64,000 nucleotides of DNA, from assembly GCF_003594935.2 (NCBI RefSeq), contig NZ_CP043342.1, positions 372,001-436,000 on the forward strand. Reading direction: 5' to 3'. The notes under the pieces are model-generated. The model made no database searches and was not told where the DNA came from. It saw only the letters and a program-made list of their open reading frames with translations. The position numbers and the translations under genes were made by a program. The stretch comes from Enterobacter huaxiensis (GTDB lineage Bacteria > Pseudomonadota > Gammaproteobacteria > Enterobacterales > Enterobacteriaceae). Positions 9,599 through 19,130 of this stretch are shown here, in pieces (the stretch's first letter is position 1; each line of letters opens with the position of its first letter).

Positions 9599-10595
9599 GC
9601 CCATCGTTTTTAGTGGCGCACAGCCTTCAGGTGAATTGACCATTGGTAACTACATGGGTGCGTTACGTCAGTGGGTCAGCATGCAGGACGACTACCACTG
9701 CATTTACTGTATCGTGGATCTCCATGCTATCACCGCGCGTCAGGATCCTGAGAAGCTGCGCAAAGCCACCCTTGATACGCTGGCGCTGTACCTGGCGTGC
9801 GGTATCGATCCAGAGAAAAGCACCATCTTCGTTCAGTCTCACGTGCCGGAGCACGCGCAGCTGGGCTGGGCGCTGAACTGCTACACCTATTTCGGTGAGC
9901 TGAGCCGCATGACCCAGTTCAAGGATAAATCCGCGCGCTACTCTGAAAACATCAACGCTGGCCTGTTTGACTATCCGGTGCTGATGGCCGCCGATATCCT
10001 GCTGTATCAGACCAACCAGGTTCCAGTGGGTGAAGACCAGAAGCAGCACCTTGAGCTGAGCCGCGATATCGCCCAGCGCTTCAACGCGATTTACGGTGAT
10101 GTGTTTAAAGTGCCAGAGCCGTTCATTCCAAAATCCGGCGCGCGCGTAATGTCGCTGCTGGAGCCGACTAAGAAGATGTCCAAGTCAGACGATAACCGCA
10201 ACAACGTTATTGGCCTGCTGGAAGATCCGAAATCGGTGGTGAAAAAGCTCAAGCGTGCAGTGACCGACTCCGAAGAGCCGCCGGTCGTGCGCTACGACGT
10301 GCAGAACAAAGCGGGCGTGTCTAACCTGCTGGATATCCTCTCCGGCGTAACAGGCCAGAGCATTCCTGAGCTGGAAAAACACTTCGAGGGCAAGATGTAC
10401 GGCCACCTGAAAGGCGAAGTCGCAGATGCCGTTTCCGGCATGCTGACCGAGCTGCAGGAGCGCTACAACCGCTATCGCAACGACGAAGCCTTCCTGCAGA
10501 AGGTCATGAAAGACGGCGCGGAAAAAGCGAGCGCGCGCGCGTCCGAGACCCTGAAAGCGGTGTACGAAGCGATTGGGTTTGTTGCGAAACCTTAG
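9591..10595 (+). CDS. trpS: Tryptophanyl-tRNA synthetase
   Basis: Charges tRNA-Trp. A 334-residue class I synthetase, the same length as E. coli TrpS. The HIGH-equivalent is TIGN (residues 17-20) in [13 protein letters not shown]; the KMSKS loop is intact in KKMSKSDDN near residue 195. It is the last gene of the dam-superoperon and ends 8 bases before a strong intrinsic terminator. Confidence 0.98.
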   Translation: MTKPIVFSGAQPSGELTIGNYMGALRQWVSMQDDYHCIYCIVDLHAITARQDPEKLRKATLDTLALYLACGIDPEKSTIFVQSHVPEHAQLGWALNCYTYFGELSRMTQFKDKSARYSENINAGLFDYPVLMAADILLYQTNQVPVGEDQKQHLELSRDIAQRFNAIYGDVFKVPEPFIPKSGARVMSLLEPTKKMSKSDDNRNNVIGLLEDPKSVVKKLKRAVTDSEEPPVVRYDVQNKAGVSNLLDILSGVTGQSIPELEKHFEGKMYGHLKGEVADAVSGMLTELQERYNRYRNDEAFLQKVMKDGAEKASARASETLKAVYEAIGFVAKP

Positions 10596-10603
10596 GTAAA
10601 AGC

Positions 10604-10629
10604 AAAACGGTAACCACGTTACCGTTTTT
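10604..10629 (+). terminator. Intrinsic terminator after trpS
   Basis: A perfect 11-bp stem (AAAACGGTAAC / GTTACCGTTTT) with a CAC loop, followed by T residues, lies 8 bases after the trpS stop and closes the aroK-trpS unit. Confidence 0.9.
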
Positions 10630-10639
10630 AGGGTTTATT

Positions 10640-10660
10640 CCCTCTCCCTGTGGGAGAGGG
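10640..10660. repeat. Short GC-rich palindromic element
   Basis: A perfect 9-bp inverted repeat, CCCTCTCCC-TGT-GGGAGAGGG, followed by CCAGGGTGAGGGC. The sequence is of a kind I recognise as dispersed in intergenic regions of enterobacteria. There is no second copy in this window, so its repeat nature is inferred from memory. Confidence 0.5.
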
Positions 10661-10695
10661 CCAGGGTGAGGGCATCAGGCCGCACCACCAAAACT

Positions 10696-10721
10696 AAAAA
10701 ACCGGGAAATCCCGGTTTTTT
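10696..10721 (-). terminator. Bidirectional terminator between trpS and yhfL
   Basis: An 11-bp stem (AAAAAACCGGG / CCCGGTTTTTT) with an AAAT loop, flanked by A and T runs, can work on both strands. It lies 17 bases beyond the yhfL stop and also backs up the trpS terminator. Confidence 0.85.
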
Positions 10722-10737
10722 TACGCCTGAAAAATGC

Positions 10738-10908
10738 TTACTGCTGCGCCGCCGGGCCGCAACCGCCAATGATCTTCGAAATGGAGATCGCCGGGTGCAG
10801 CAGGTAATCGTAGCTGCAGTTATTTTTAGTGTTCTGTACGTGACCGGTGCAGGCCGTCAGAGTGGATAACAGGCCGACCAGAACGGCGGCTTTTGCCAGT
10901 TTGAACAT
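10738..10908 (-). CDS. yhfL: Small lipoprotein YhfL
   Basis: A 56-residue predicted lipoprotein. A short positive N-terminus and hydrophobic core end in a lipobox (STLTAC), so Cys19 is the likely lipidated residue. The mature part contains NCSYDYLLHPAISISKIIGGCGP, nearly as in E. coli YhfL from memory; two further cysteines could pair. ATGs at 10908 and 10914 are both possible. The first has a 6-base spacing from AAGGA, so I prefer 10908. The function is unknown. It is downstream of cysG on the same strand with a 143-base gap. Confidence 0.88.
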   Translation of the reverse strand: MFKLAKAAVLVGLLSTLTACTGHVQNTKNNCSYDYLLHPAISISKIIGGCGPAAQQ

Positions 10909-11051
10909 ACGCATTCCTTGTCTTAAAAACGAAAATTGGATGTAACTCAAGGGAATAAAGGGAAAAGTTCCACTTCGGGGCGGTATGTTATCGGTAGCGG
11001 TAAGAAGGGAGTAGTCCGCTTAAGGACTACTCGAAGAAGTGAGAGTATGCG

Positions 11052-12425
11052 TTAGTGGTTAGAGAACCAGTTCAGCTTGTCGCGCAGCTCAACCACGCGC
11101 CCCACCACAATCAGCGCCGGGCTTTCAACCTGCTGTGTCAGCTCACCGAGCTGCGTCAGCACGCCATCCACCACGCGCTGCGTAATGGCGGTGCCGTTTT
11201 CCACCAGCGCGACCGGCATATCTGCCTCCATGCCGTGTTCCAGCAGTTTCGCCTGAATAGTCGCGGCCTGGTTCAGACCCATGTAGAACACCAGCGTCTG
11301 CTTTTCAGCGGCCAGGTTATCCCAGTCCAGCTCGCTGCCGGTTTTCAGGTGGCCCGTCACCAGACGCACGCTCTGGGCATAATCGCGATGGGTCAGCGGA
11401 ATACCGGAGTAGGCTGAGCAGCCAGAGGCCGCCGTAATGCCCGGCACCACGGAAAAAGGAATGCCCGCGTCGCACAGCGTTTCCAGCTCCTCACCGCCGC
11501 GTCCAAAGATAAACGGATCGCCGCCCTTAAGACGCACCACGCGTTTGCCCTTTTGCGCTTCACGCAGCAGGATCTGGTTGATCTCCTCCTGCGGTACACA
11601 GTGGTAGCCCGCACGCTTGCCCACGAATACGCGGTCAGCGTCGCGGCGCACCAGATTCATGATGTCATCGGACACCAGGCGATCGTAAACCACGATATCG
11701 GCCTGCTGGATCTGCTGCAGCCCTTTCAGCGTCAGCAAGCCCGCATCGCCGGGACCTGCGCCCACCAGCACCACTTCACCGCGGTGATCCAGCGGTTCGG
11801 TGAACAGCTGTTCGGTCGTCGCTTCAACCGCTTTTTTGTCCTGATTTGCCAGCGACTGCGCCAGCCTGTCGTTCACGAAAAATTTTTCCCAGAAGCGGCG
11901 ACGCTCGCCGACGGTTGAGAAGCTTTGCTTCACGCGGGAGCGGAGCTGCCCGGCGTACTGCGCGATCTGACCCAGATGCTGGGGCAAAACGGCCTCCAGC
12001 TTTTCCCGCAGCAGGCGGGCGAGAACCGGCGAGCGGCCGCCGGACGATACCGCGATCATCAGCGGCGAACGGTCGATAATCGACGGCATGATAAAGCTGG
12101 CCTCTTTTGGCGCATCCACCACGTTACAGAAGATACGGCGTGCTTCGCAGGCGTCGCTGACGCGCTGGTTCACGGCATCGCTATCCGTGGCGGCAATCGT
12201 TAGCCAGCAGGTATCCAGCAGGGATTCATTAAACTCTCCCTGTTCCAGCGTAAGCATGCCTTCCTGTGCCCAGACCTCAAACTGCGGGGCGAAGGCGAGG
12301 GCGTTGACGGTGAGTCGGGCGCCCGCTTCCAGCAGCAGGCGCGCTTTGCGTTCAGCCACGTCGCCGCCGCCCACGAGCAGGCAGTCGCGGTTGCGTAATT
12401 GACAAAAAATCGGCAGGTGATCCAC
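11052..12425 (-). CDS. cysG: Siroheme synthase (trifunctional)
   Basis: Makes siroheme from uroporphyrinogen III for sulfite and nitrite reductases. It has 457 residues, as in E. coli. The N-terminal half is the NAD+-dependent precorrin-2 dehydrogenase/ferrochelatase ([19 protein letters not shown] near residue 15, [14 protein letters not shown]). The C-terminal half is the SAM methyltransferase ([17 protein letters not shown] near 218, [16 protein letters not shown]). The start is GTG at 12425; six upstream in-frame codons from an ATG at 12443 are not family sequence. In E. coli nirC separates it from nirD; here it does not. Confidence 0.96.
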   Translation of the reverse strand: MDHLPIFCQLRNRDCLLVGGGDVAERKARLLLEAGARLTVNALAFAPQFEVWAQEGMLTLEQGEFNESLLDTCWLTIAATDSDAVNQRVSDACEARRIFCNVVDAPKEASFIMPSIIDRSPLMIAVSSGGRSPVLARLLREKLEAVLPQHLGQIAQYAGQLRSRVKQSFSTVGERRRFWEKFFVNDRLAQSLANQDKKAVEATTEQLFTEPLDHRGEVVLVGAGPGDAGLLTLKGLQQIQQADIVVYDRLVSDDIMNLVRRDADRVFVGKRAGYHCVPQEEINQILLREAQKGKRVVRLKGGDPFIFGRGGEELETLCDAGIPFSVVPGITAASGCSAYSGIPLTHRDYAQSVRLVTGHLKTGSELDWDNLAAEKQTLVFYMGLNQAATIQAKLLEHGMEADMPVALVENGTAITQRVVDGVLTQLGELTQQVESPALIVVGRVVELRDKLNWFSNH

Positions 12426-12429
12426 GACG

Positions 12430-12498
12430 TTACCTCGCAGCATTCATGGAGGGGGTAAGAATTGAGGTCAGGATAACAGCAGGGATCGTACAGAACAT
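12430..12498 (-). CDS. Possible 22-residue leader ORF before cysG
   Basis: An ATG at 12498 with AGGA about 8 bases upstream opens a 22-codon hydrophobic peptide (begins MFCTIPAV). It stops 4 bases before the cysG GTG and occupies most of the gap where nirC would be expected. I do not recognise the peptide. It could be a chance ORF. Confidence 0.15.
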   Translation of the reverse strand: MFCTIPAVILTSILTPSMNAAR

Positions 12499-12560
12499 AC
12501 GATTTTTCCTGCCGTTACCCATAAGGAGTCATTAGCCTTTCGTATTGAAAAGGCAGGAGG

Positions 12561-12887
12561 TTAAGCCTTCAGCTGCACCTTGCCGTCCTTCACGCGGGCG
12601 TCGTAGTGCTTCACAGAGTGGCTCTCATCTTCCATGCAGTGCCCGTCGCTCAGGCGGAAACGCTGCTTTTTCAGCGGGCTGGCAACCCACAGTTCGCCCT
12701 GATGCTCCGCAATCAAGCCGCGAGAGAGCACGCTGGCGTCGAAGAACGGGTCGATATTGCTGATGGCAAAGACCTGTTCATCGTGGCGAGGACGGAAAAT
12801 CGCAACCTGCTCGTTGCCCAGCAGCGCACAGACGCCGGTTACCGGCAGAATGTCGTTAATATTGCAGATGTTTACCCACTGGCTCAT
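12561..12887 (-). CDS. nirD: Nitrite reductase (NADH) small subunit
   Basis: A 108-residue Rieske-like subunit of cytoplasmic NADH-dependent nitrite reductase, which reduces nitrite to ammonium during anaerobic growth. Length and sequence (ETGVCALL-like region, NIDPFFDASVLSRGL, SPLKKQRFRLSDG) match E. coli NirD. As in that family, the fold lacks the usual Cys/His cluster ligands. It overlaps the 3' end of nirB by 4 bases (ATGA), so it is translationally coupled. Confidence 0.96.
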   Translation of the reverse strand: MSQWVNICNINDILPVTGVCALLGNEQVAIFRPRHDEQVFAISNIDPFFDASVLSRGLIAEHQGELWVASPLKKQRFRLSDGHCMEDESHSVKHYDARVKDGKVQLKA

Positions 12888-15427
12888 GCGTTTTCCTCCA
12901 CCAGAGTCACCGGAATACGTTCATAAGGTGTCGCCGGACGATGCTGTTCGCGCTCTGCCACTACCTGCACGTTCGGGTCGCGCTGGGTGCTGTTGATAAA
13001 GTGTTTGAAGCGCGTCTGCGCCGCCGGGGTGTTCACGGTTTCGGTCCACTCGCAGATCACCGCGTCGCGCAGGCGAGCCATCTCGGCTTCCAGCTGTTCG
13101 TTCAGGCCCAGCTTGTCGTCGATGATGACGGACTTCAGGTAGTCGATGCCGCCTTCAAGGTTGTCCAGCCAGGAGGCGGTACGGGTCAGCTTATCGGCGG
13201 TACGGATGTAGAACATCATGAAGCGGTCGAGATACTGAATCAGAGTGTCATGGTCGAGATCCGCGGCCAGCAGGTCCGCGTGGCGTGGCTTCATCCCGCC
13301 GTTGCCGCAGACGTACAGGTTCCAGCCTTTTTCAGTGGCGATGATCCCCACGTCTTTACCCTGCGCTTCCGCACATTCACGGGTACAGCCGGAGACGCCA
13401 AACTTCATTTTGTGCGGGGTACGAATACCTTTGTAGCGGTTTTCCAGCTCAACGCCGAAGCCCACGCTGTCGCCCACGCCGTAGCGGCACCAGGTGCTGC
13501 CCACGCAGGTTTTCGCCATACGCAGCGCTTTGGCATACGCGTGACCGGTTTCGAAGCCCGCTTCAATCAGCTGACGCCAGATTTCAGGCAGGTCATCCTT
13601 CTGCGCACCAAACAGGCCGATACGCTGGGAGCCGGTGATTTTAGTGTACAGGTTGTATTCACGTGCAATACGGCCCACCGCAACCAGACCTTCCGGGGTA
13701 ATTTCGCCACCGGCAGAACGTGGGATCACGGAGTAAGTTCCGTCTTTCTGGATGTTCGCCAGGAAGTTGTCGTTAGTGTCCTGCAGCGGCGTGTGTTCCG
13801 GCGTGAGCACGTACTCGTTCCAGCAGGAGGCCAGCAGAGAACCGACGGTCGGTTTACACACTTCACACCCGTAGCCCTGGCCGTGCTTCGCCAGCAGTTC
13901 GTCGAAGGACCTGATGCCCTCCACGCGGATCAGGTGGTACAGCTCCTGGCGAGAGTAGGAGAAGTGCTCGCACAGGTTGTTGTTCACTTCGATGCCCTGT
14001 TTCGCCAGCTCGGCGTTCAGCACCTGAGTCACCAGCGGAATACAGCCACCGCAGCCGGTACCGGCTTTGGTTTCCGCTTTCAGTGCCGCAACGGTGTGGC
14101 AGCCTTTGTTGATGGCGGAAATCAGCATGCCCTTGGTGACGTCGAAGCAGGAGCAAATCTGCGCGCTGTCCGGCAGTTTATCCACGCCGATAGACGGCTT
14201 GCCGCTGGAGGCGTGGGCCGGGAGGATCAGTGCGTCCGGGTTTTCCGGCAGTTCGATGGCGTTTAACACCAGCTGCAGCAGGTTACCGAAGTCGCTGGTA
14301 TCCCCGACCAGTACCGCGCCGAGCAGGGTTTTGTTGTCCTGGCTGACGATGAGGCGTTTATAGACCTCTTTGCTTTCGTCGAGGTAGACGTAGCTGCGTG
14401 AGTTCGGGGTACGACCGTGCGCATCGCCGATGCCGCCCACGTCGACGCCCAGCAGCTTCAGCTTGGTGCTCATGTCTGCGCCGGTAAAGGCGTTTTCGGT
14501 GCCGAGGATATGGTCAACGGCGACCTGCGCCATTTTGTAACCCGGCGCCACCAGGCCGTACACGCGGTTATTCCAGCTGGCGCACTCGCCGATGGCGTAG
14601 ATATCCGGGTCGGAGGTCTGGCAGGAATCGTTAATCATGATCCCGCCGCGCTGCGCCACGGCCAGACCGCACTGGGTGGCCATTTTATCGCGCGGGCGAA
14701 TACCGGTGGAGAAGACGATAAAGTCGACTTCCAGCTCGCTGCCGTCGGCAAAGCGCATGGTTTTACGCGCTTCAGTGCCTTCCTGAACGATCTCTTTGGT
14801 ATTCTTGCTGGTGTGAACCTTCACGCCCATGCTTTCGATTTTACGGCGCAGCTGGTCACCGCCCATGTGGTCCAGCTGTTCAGCCATCAGCATCGGGGCA
14901 AATTCGATGACGTGGGTTTCAACGCCGAGGTTTTTCAGCGCGCCTGCCGCTTCCAGGCCCAGCAGGCCGCCGCCGACGACCGCGCCGCGGCGGCTTCGAC
15001 GGGCGCAGTTTTCGATGGCTTTCAGGTCTTCAATGGTACGATAAACAAAGCAATCCTGCGTTTCCGAGCCTTTGATAGGCGGGATCCACGGGTATGAGCC
15101 AGTCGCCATGATCAGCTTGTCGTAAAAAACCGTGCGCCCGGCGCTGGAGTGGATCACTTTTTCCTGACGGTTGATGGTGATAGCGCGTTCGCCCACCAGC
15201 ACTTTTACGCCATGCTTCTCATAGAAACCTTCACGCACCAGAGAAAGCTCTTCGGCGGTATGATGGGAGAAGTAGGAAGACAAGTGCACACGGTCGTACG
15301 CCTTGCGGGGTTCTTCACAGAACACGGTAATGTCGAAACGGTCAGCGTCGGCTTTATCGAGAAGATCCTCAATAAAGCGGTGGCCGACCATGCCGTTACC
15401 GATGATAGCGAGTCTGACTTTGCTCAT
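12884..15427 (-). CDS. nirB: Nitrite reductase (NADH) large subunit
   Basis: An 847-residue siroheme/FAD enzyme, same length as E. coli NirB. The N-terminal FAD- and NADH-binding oxidoreductase starts at IGNGMVGHRFIEDL. A BFD-like [2Fe-2S] domain has CSCFDVTKG and GTGCGGC. The C-terminal sulfite/nitrite reductase core has the four cysteines for [4Fe-4S]-siroheme in CVGSTWC and CTRECAEAQG. It is the first gene of the nirBD unit, with an FNR- and NarL-type promoter directly upstream. It is divergent from codA. Confidence 0.97.
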   Translation of the reverse strand: MSKVRLAIIGNGMVGHRFIEDLLDKADADRFDITVFCEEPRKAYDRVHLSSYFSHHTAEELSLVREGFYEKHGVKVLVGERAITINRQEKVIHSSAGRTVFYDKLIMATGSYPWIPPIKGSETQDCFVYRTIEDLKAIENCARRSRRGAVVGGGLLGLEAAGALKNLGVETHVIEFAPMLMAEQLDHMGGDQLRRKIESMGVKVHTSKNTKEIVQEGTEARKTMRFADGSELEVDFIVFSTGIRPRDKMATQCGLAVAQRGGIMINDSCQTSDPDIYAIGECASWNNRVYGLVAPGYKMAQVAVDHILGTENAFTGADMSTKLKLLGVDVGGIGDAHGRTPNSRSYVYLDESKEVYKRLIVSQDNKTLLGAVLVGDTSDFGNLLQLVLNAIELPENPDALILPAHASSGKPSIGVDKLPDSAQICSCFDVTKGMLISAINKGCHTVAALKAETKAGTGCGGCIPLVTQVLNAELAKQGIEVNNNLCEHFSYSRQELYHLIRVEGIRSFDELLAKHGQGYGCEVCKPTVGSLLASCWNEYVLTPEHTPLQDTNDNFLANIQKDGTYSVIPRSAGGEITPEGLVAVGRIAREYNLYTKITGSQRIGLFGAQKDDLPEIWRQLIEAGFETGHAYAKALRMAKTCVGSTWCRYGVGDSVGFGVELENRYKGIRTPHKMKFGVSGCTRECAEAQGKDVGIIATEKGWNLYVCGNGGMKPRHADLLAADLDHDTLIQYLDRFMMFYIRTADKLTRTASWLDNLEGGIDYLKSVIIDDKLGLNEQLEAEMARLRDAVICEWTETVNTPAAQTRFKHFINSTQRDPNVQVVAEREQHRPATPYERIPVTLVEENA

Positions 15428-15458
15428 TTTTGCCTCGATTTCTTTTCTATTACTGCCT

Positions 15459-15464
15459 ACCTTA
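15459..15464 (-). promoter_or_regulatory. nirB -10 element
   Basis: The reverse strand reads TAAGGT, which I remember as the -10 of the E. coli nir promoter. It is placed correctly for a class II FNR promoter with the activator centred near -41.5, putting the start of transcription near 15451-15453, about 25 bases before the nirB ATG. Confidence 0.7.
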
Positions 15465-15485
15465 ACGATTCAGCAGGGGCGCTTA

Positions 15486-15499
15486 TTGATGCAAATCAA
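15486..15499 (-). promoter_or_regulatory. FNR site of the nirB promoter
   Basis: TTGATGCAAATCAA is a perfect TTGAT-N4-ATCAA FNR site, centred at 15492.5. It would switch nirBD on when oxygen is absent. Confidence 0.88.
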
Positions 15500-15512
15500 A
15501 TACGCCTTAACC

Positions 15513-15528
15513 TACTCCTTAGTGGGTA
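15513..15528 (-). promoter_or_regulatory. NarL/NarP 7-2-7 site of the nirB promoter
   Basis: TACTCCT-TA-GTGGGTA forms an inverted pair of NarL heptamers (TACYYMT) with one mismatch. Its centre is 28 bases upstream of the FNR centre, the same spacing as the -69.5 and -41.5 sites of E. coli nirB. It would give nitrate/nitrite induction. Confidence 0.75.
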
Positions 15529-15667
15529 GGGTGCTGATTTGTCAGGAAATTTATAAGTTATGGAAATCGCTGGCTTTTCGTTGTCGTCGATTTTGTGTAC
15601 AAATTAGGGGCCTGATTTTTAAAAACAGGTACTCCTTAATTTCAGCTGCGTTTTTCGGGAGAAAGGT

Positions 15668-16984
15668 ATGTCTACCACACCGCTTTGGCTTGTTCAGAAC
15701 GTTCGTTTACCGGGTCAGGAAGGGCTGTGGCAAATCGCCATTGAGAACGGTCGTTTTGGCGACGTTACGCCGATGGACGATACCCACGTCGAAAGCTACG
15801 AGGTGTTGAACGCGCGAGGGGGGCTGGCGATACCGCCGTTCATCGAGCCGCATATTCACTTAGACACAACCCAGACGGCCGGCGAGCCAAACTGGAACCA
15901 GTCCGGGACGCTGTTTGAAGGCATTGAGCGCTGGGCCGAGCGCAAGGCGCAGCTCAGCCATGAGGATGTGAAAGCCCGCGCGTGGAAGACCCTGAAGTGG
16001 CAAATCGCCAACGGCATTCAGTTCGTCCGCACCCATGTGGATGTCTCTGACCCTACGCTCACCGCGCTGAAGGCGATGCTGGAGGTGAAGCAGGAGGTTG
16101 CGCCGTGGGTCACGCTGCAGATTGTGGCGTTCCCTCAGGAGGGGATCCTCTCCTATCCGAACGGTGCGGCGCTGCTGGAAGAGGCGTTAAAGCTCGGGGC
16201 CGACGTGGTGGGGGCGATCCCGCACTTCGAGTTTACCCGCGAGTACGGCGTGCAGTCGCTGCATATCGCTTTTGAACTGGCGAAGAAATACGACCGCCCG
16301 CTGGATATCCACTGCGATGAAATCGACGACGAGCAGTCGCGCTTTGTCGAAACCGTTGCGACGCTGGCGTATGAAGCCGGCATCGGCCCGCGCGTGACCG
16401 CCAGCCACACCACCGCCATGCACTCCTACAACGGCGCCTATACCTCCCGCCTGTTCCGCCTGCTGAAGATGTCGGGCATCAACTTTGTCGCCAACCCGCT
16501 GGTGAACATTCATCTGCAGGGGCGCTTTGACGACTACCCGAAACGCCGCGGCATCACCCGCGTGAAAGAGCTGCAGGAGGCGGGTATTAACGTCTGCTTT
16601 GGTCATGACGATGTTTTTGACCCGTGGTACCCGCTCGGCACCGGCAACATGCTGCAGGTGCTGCATATGGGGCTACACGTGTGCCAGATGATGGGCTATC
16701 CGCAGATCGACAGCGGCCTGAACCTGATAACCCACAACAGCGCCCGAACCTTTGGCCTGAGCGATTACGGTATTGAGAAAGGAAATCCGGCGAATCTGAT
16801 CATCCTGCCTGCGGAGAGCGGGTTTGAAGCGGTGCGCTGTCAGGTGCCGGTGCGCTGGTCGATTCGTCAGGGACGCGTGATCGCTACGACGCAGCTGGCG
16901 CAGACGTGGATCCAGACGGACGTCGGGGGAGAAGAGGTGAGCTTTGCCAGAAACAGCCCCTCTGCAGAGCGCAAAGGGGCGTAG
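15668..16984 (+). CDS. codA: Cytosine deaminase
   Basis: A 438-residue amidohydrolase that closely resembles E. coli CodA, which converts cytosine to uracil and ammonia. Metal and active-site motifs are [13 protein letters not shown], the HCDEIDDEQ strand, [12 protein letters not shown] and [14 protein letters not shown]. The start ATG at 15668 follows GGGAGAAAGG. No codB permease is adjacent, unlike the E. coli codBA operon. It lies between nirB (divergent) and tsgA (convergent, 3-base gap), a place where E. coli has no gene. I see no clear PurR box in the upstream region. The substrate could extend to related pyrimidines. Confidence 0.88.
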   Translation: MSTTPLWLVQNVRLPGQEGLWQIAIENGRFGDVTPMDDTHVESYEVLNARGGLAIPPFIEPHIHLDTTQTAGEPNWNQSGTLFEGIERWAERKAQLSHEDVKARAWKTLKWQIANGIQFVRTHVDVSDPTLTALKAMLEVKQEVAPWVTLQIVAFPQEGILSYPNGAALLEEALKLGADVVGAIPHFEFTREYGVQSLHIAFELAKKYDRPLDIHCDEIDDEQSRFVETVATLAYEAGIGPRVTASHTTAMHSYNGAYTSRLFRLLKMSGINFVANPLVNIHLQGRFDDYPKRRGITRVKELQEAGINVCFGHDDVFDPWYPLGTGNMLQVLHMGLHVCQMMGYPQIDSGLNLITHNSARTFGLSDYGIEKGNPANLIILPAESGFEAVRCQVPVRWSIRQGRVIATTQLAQTWIQTDVGGEEVSFARNSPSAERKGA

Positions 16985-16987
16985 ACA

Positions 16988-18172
16988 TTAGTGAGACGCC
17001 GCTGCCGCGTTGTGCTGACGGTGGCGGGTCACGAAGCCCAGAACGAAGCACATGATGAACACCACGGCGTACAGACCGTTAGCGGTATGCAGCGCCGCCA
17101 GCGGGCCGCTGTGGGCCACGATCGGGCCAGTGACCACGAAGGTCAGCATGGTGCCGATGGTGCCGCAGGTCAGGACGAAGTTAACCAGCTTCGGCGAGGC
17201 GACTTTGGTCTGCAGCGAACCCAGCGTAATGATAGAGGTGTAAATCGCGCTGGAGAAAAAGCCCAGAGTCAGAATGAACCACGGCATATGCTCCGGCGAA
17301 CCGTTGATGAACAGGTACATCAGCACGGTTGCCAGCCCCGCCAGCACGGTCAGAATGCGCTGCAGGTCGAAGAAGCGCAGGATGAAGCTAAACGCCCACA
17401 TGCCGAACATGTAGGACATCCAGAAATCACTCACCAGCTGGCCCGCGTCGTTCAGGCTCATGCCCAGACCTTTTGCGTATTCCGGCACCCAGGAGATAAA
17501 GCCCAGCTGACCGAGGATGTAGCACAGGGCGGCAACGGAGAGGAACAGCACGCCGATGCCCCACTTTTCTTTCGCAACGGGCTCTGCGGTAGTTTGCGCT
17601 TTCTTGCCCAGCACCGGGAAGTCACAGCCGAAGGTCAGAATAAAGATCGCCACGTAGACCAGGCCAATGCAGGCATACACCCAGTACCACTCAATGCTGC
17701 GGGCCAGCAGAACGGCGGCGACCATTGGGAAGATCATACCGGCCATGCTGAAGAAGGAGTCGGTAAACAGCAGGCGCGCACCGCGCTGGCGGCCTTCGTA
17801 CATGTGCGTAATCAGGAACGTCCCGATCGACATGGTGATCCCGCTGACCAGGCCCAGCACGAACATGGCGGCGGAGAACAAGGCGATGCTGTGGCTCAGC
17901 ATCAGGCCCGCCACGGCGGCGACCATGAGCACAAAGCCAAAGCGCAGCTGGGTTTTCAGAGGGACAATTTCCATCAGCCAGGCATTCAGGAAGATAGAGA
18001 TCAGGATCCCCGCGTTGAGGAAGGTGAAAGTGTTACTCATGCTGGAAACGGGCAGCTGGAAGTAGTCTGCGATATTTCCCATCACCATCCCGGTGACGAT
18101 CACCAACGCGCCGGTCAGGGCGTAGGAGAAGAAGCTGATCCATGTGAGCTTGATGCGATTGCTGTTAGTCAT
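16988..18172 (-). CDS. tsgA: MFS-type transporter TsgA
   Basis: A 394-residue major facilitator superfamily protein with about 12 hydrophobic segments, starting [19 protein letters not shown]. Its substrate is not established; in Salmonella the name comes from a tellurite/selenite phenotype. In E. coli it lies directly upstream of nirB in the same direction. Here codA comes between them on the opposite strand, and the two stop codons are 3 bases apart. A terminator-like hairpin sits in its leader. Confidence 0.92.
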   Translation of the reverse strand: MTNSNRIKLTWISFFSYALTGALVIVTGMVMGNIADYFQLPVSSMSNTFTFLNAGILISIFLNAWLMEIVPLKTQLRFGFVLMVAAVAGLMLSHSIALFSAAMFVLGLVSGITMSIGTFLITHMYEGRQRGARLLFTDSFFSMAGMIFPMVAAVLLARSIEWYWVYACIGLVYVAIFILTFGCDFPVLGKKAQTTAEPVAKEKWGIGVLFLSVAALCYILGQLGFISWVPEYAKGLGMSLNDAGQLVSDFWMSYMFGMWAFSFILRFFDLQRILTVLAGLATVLMYLFINGSPEHMPWFILTLGFFSSAIYTSIITLGSLQTKVASPKLVNFVLTCGTIGTMLTFVVTGPIVAHSGPLAALHTANGLYAVVFIMCFVLGFVTRHRQHNAAAASH

Positions 18173-18186
18173 GTCTGGCCTGTTCA

Positions 18187-18223
18187 GAAAAAGAAAAGCG
18201 CCCGTTGGGCGCTGAGAGCGGGC
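18187..18223 (-). promoter_or_regulatory. Terminator-like hairpin in the tsgA leader
   Basis: On the reverse strand a perfect 7-bp stem (AGCGCCC-AAC-GGGCGCT, 18197-18213) is followed by TTTCTTTTT and then, within about 15 bases, the tsgA ATG. A preceding GCCCGC (18218-18223) can pair with CGGGC inside the stem and so compete with it. The arrangement resembles an attenuator. No control has been shown. Confidence 0.5.
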
Positions 18224-18292
18224 AGATTTTAGACTCGAAAGTGATCTATTTAAATCTTTTCAGAAAATTTTGATCATATTTGCATATTTTTG

Positions 18293-18308
18293 TGTGATTC
18301 AGATCACG
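18293..18308 (+). promoter_or_regulatory. CRP site upstream of ppiA
   Basis: TGTGATTCAGATCACG matches TGTGA-N6-TCACA with one mismatch. It lies 143 bases before ppiA and 120 bases before tsgA on the other strand. E. coli ppiA is known to be CRP-regulated, so ppiA is the more likely target. Confidence 0.7.
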
Positions 18309-18441
18309 TAAAATAGCGGCATTACCAATCGTTTGCGCGGTAACAACTGTTTCAATTTCGTAAAATTAGGTAAAAGGCTGGTCTCCGTTCATACTGCTCT
18401 TTAGAATCAAGCCATTCGCTTTTTATACTGCGCTTTGTTAA

Positions 18442-19023
<582 letters not shown>

Positions 19024-19032
19024 TCGTCTTCC

Positions 19033-19060
19033 ACACGGGCGGTTCACGTCCGTGTTCTTT
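19033..19060 (+). terminator. Weak terminator after ppiA
   Basis: ACACGG and CCGTGT (19033-19038, 19050-19055) form a stem with partly paired inner bases, followed by TCTTT. It lies 10 bases after the ppiA stop and 71 bases before the next gene. Confidence 0.5.
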
Positions 19061-19130
19061 AGCCCTCCCTGCGAAAGCGCGTTTTGCCGCTTATACTTGT
19101 GGCAAACGGACATCATCAGGGAGGCGTTAA

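Noticed and set aside
12941..14266. A 441-codon open frame antisense to nirB
   Set aside because: nirB on the other strand has all its cofactor motifs. The antisense frame has no family motif and is a by-product of GC-rich codon bias; the same holds for the frame at 14417-15097.
15530..15667. A PurR or Nac site for codA
   Set aside because: Several short AT-rich palindromes are present, but none matches the PurR consensus or the ATA-N9-TAT Nac pattern well enough to report.
16991..18232. A 413-codon open frame antisense to tsgA
   Set aside because: Very rich in His, Gln and Arg, as expected from reading hydrophobic membrane-protein codons backwards. tsgA is the clear gene.
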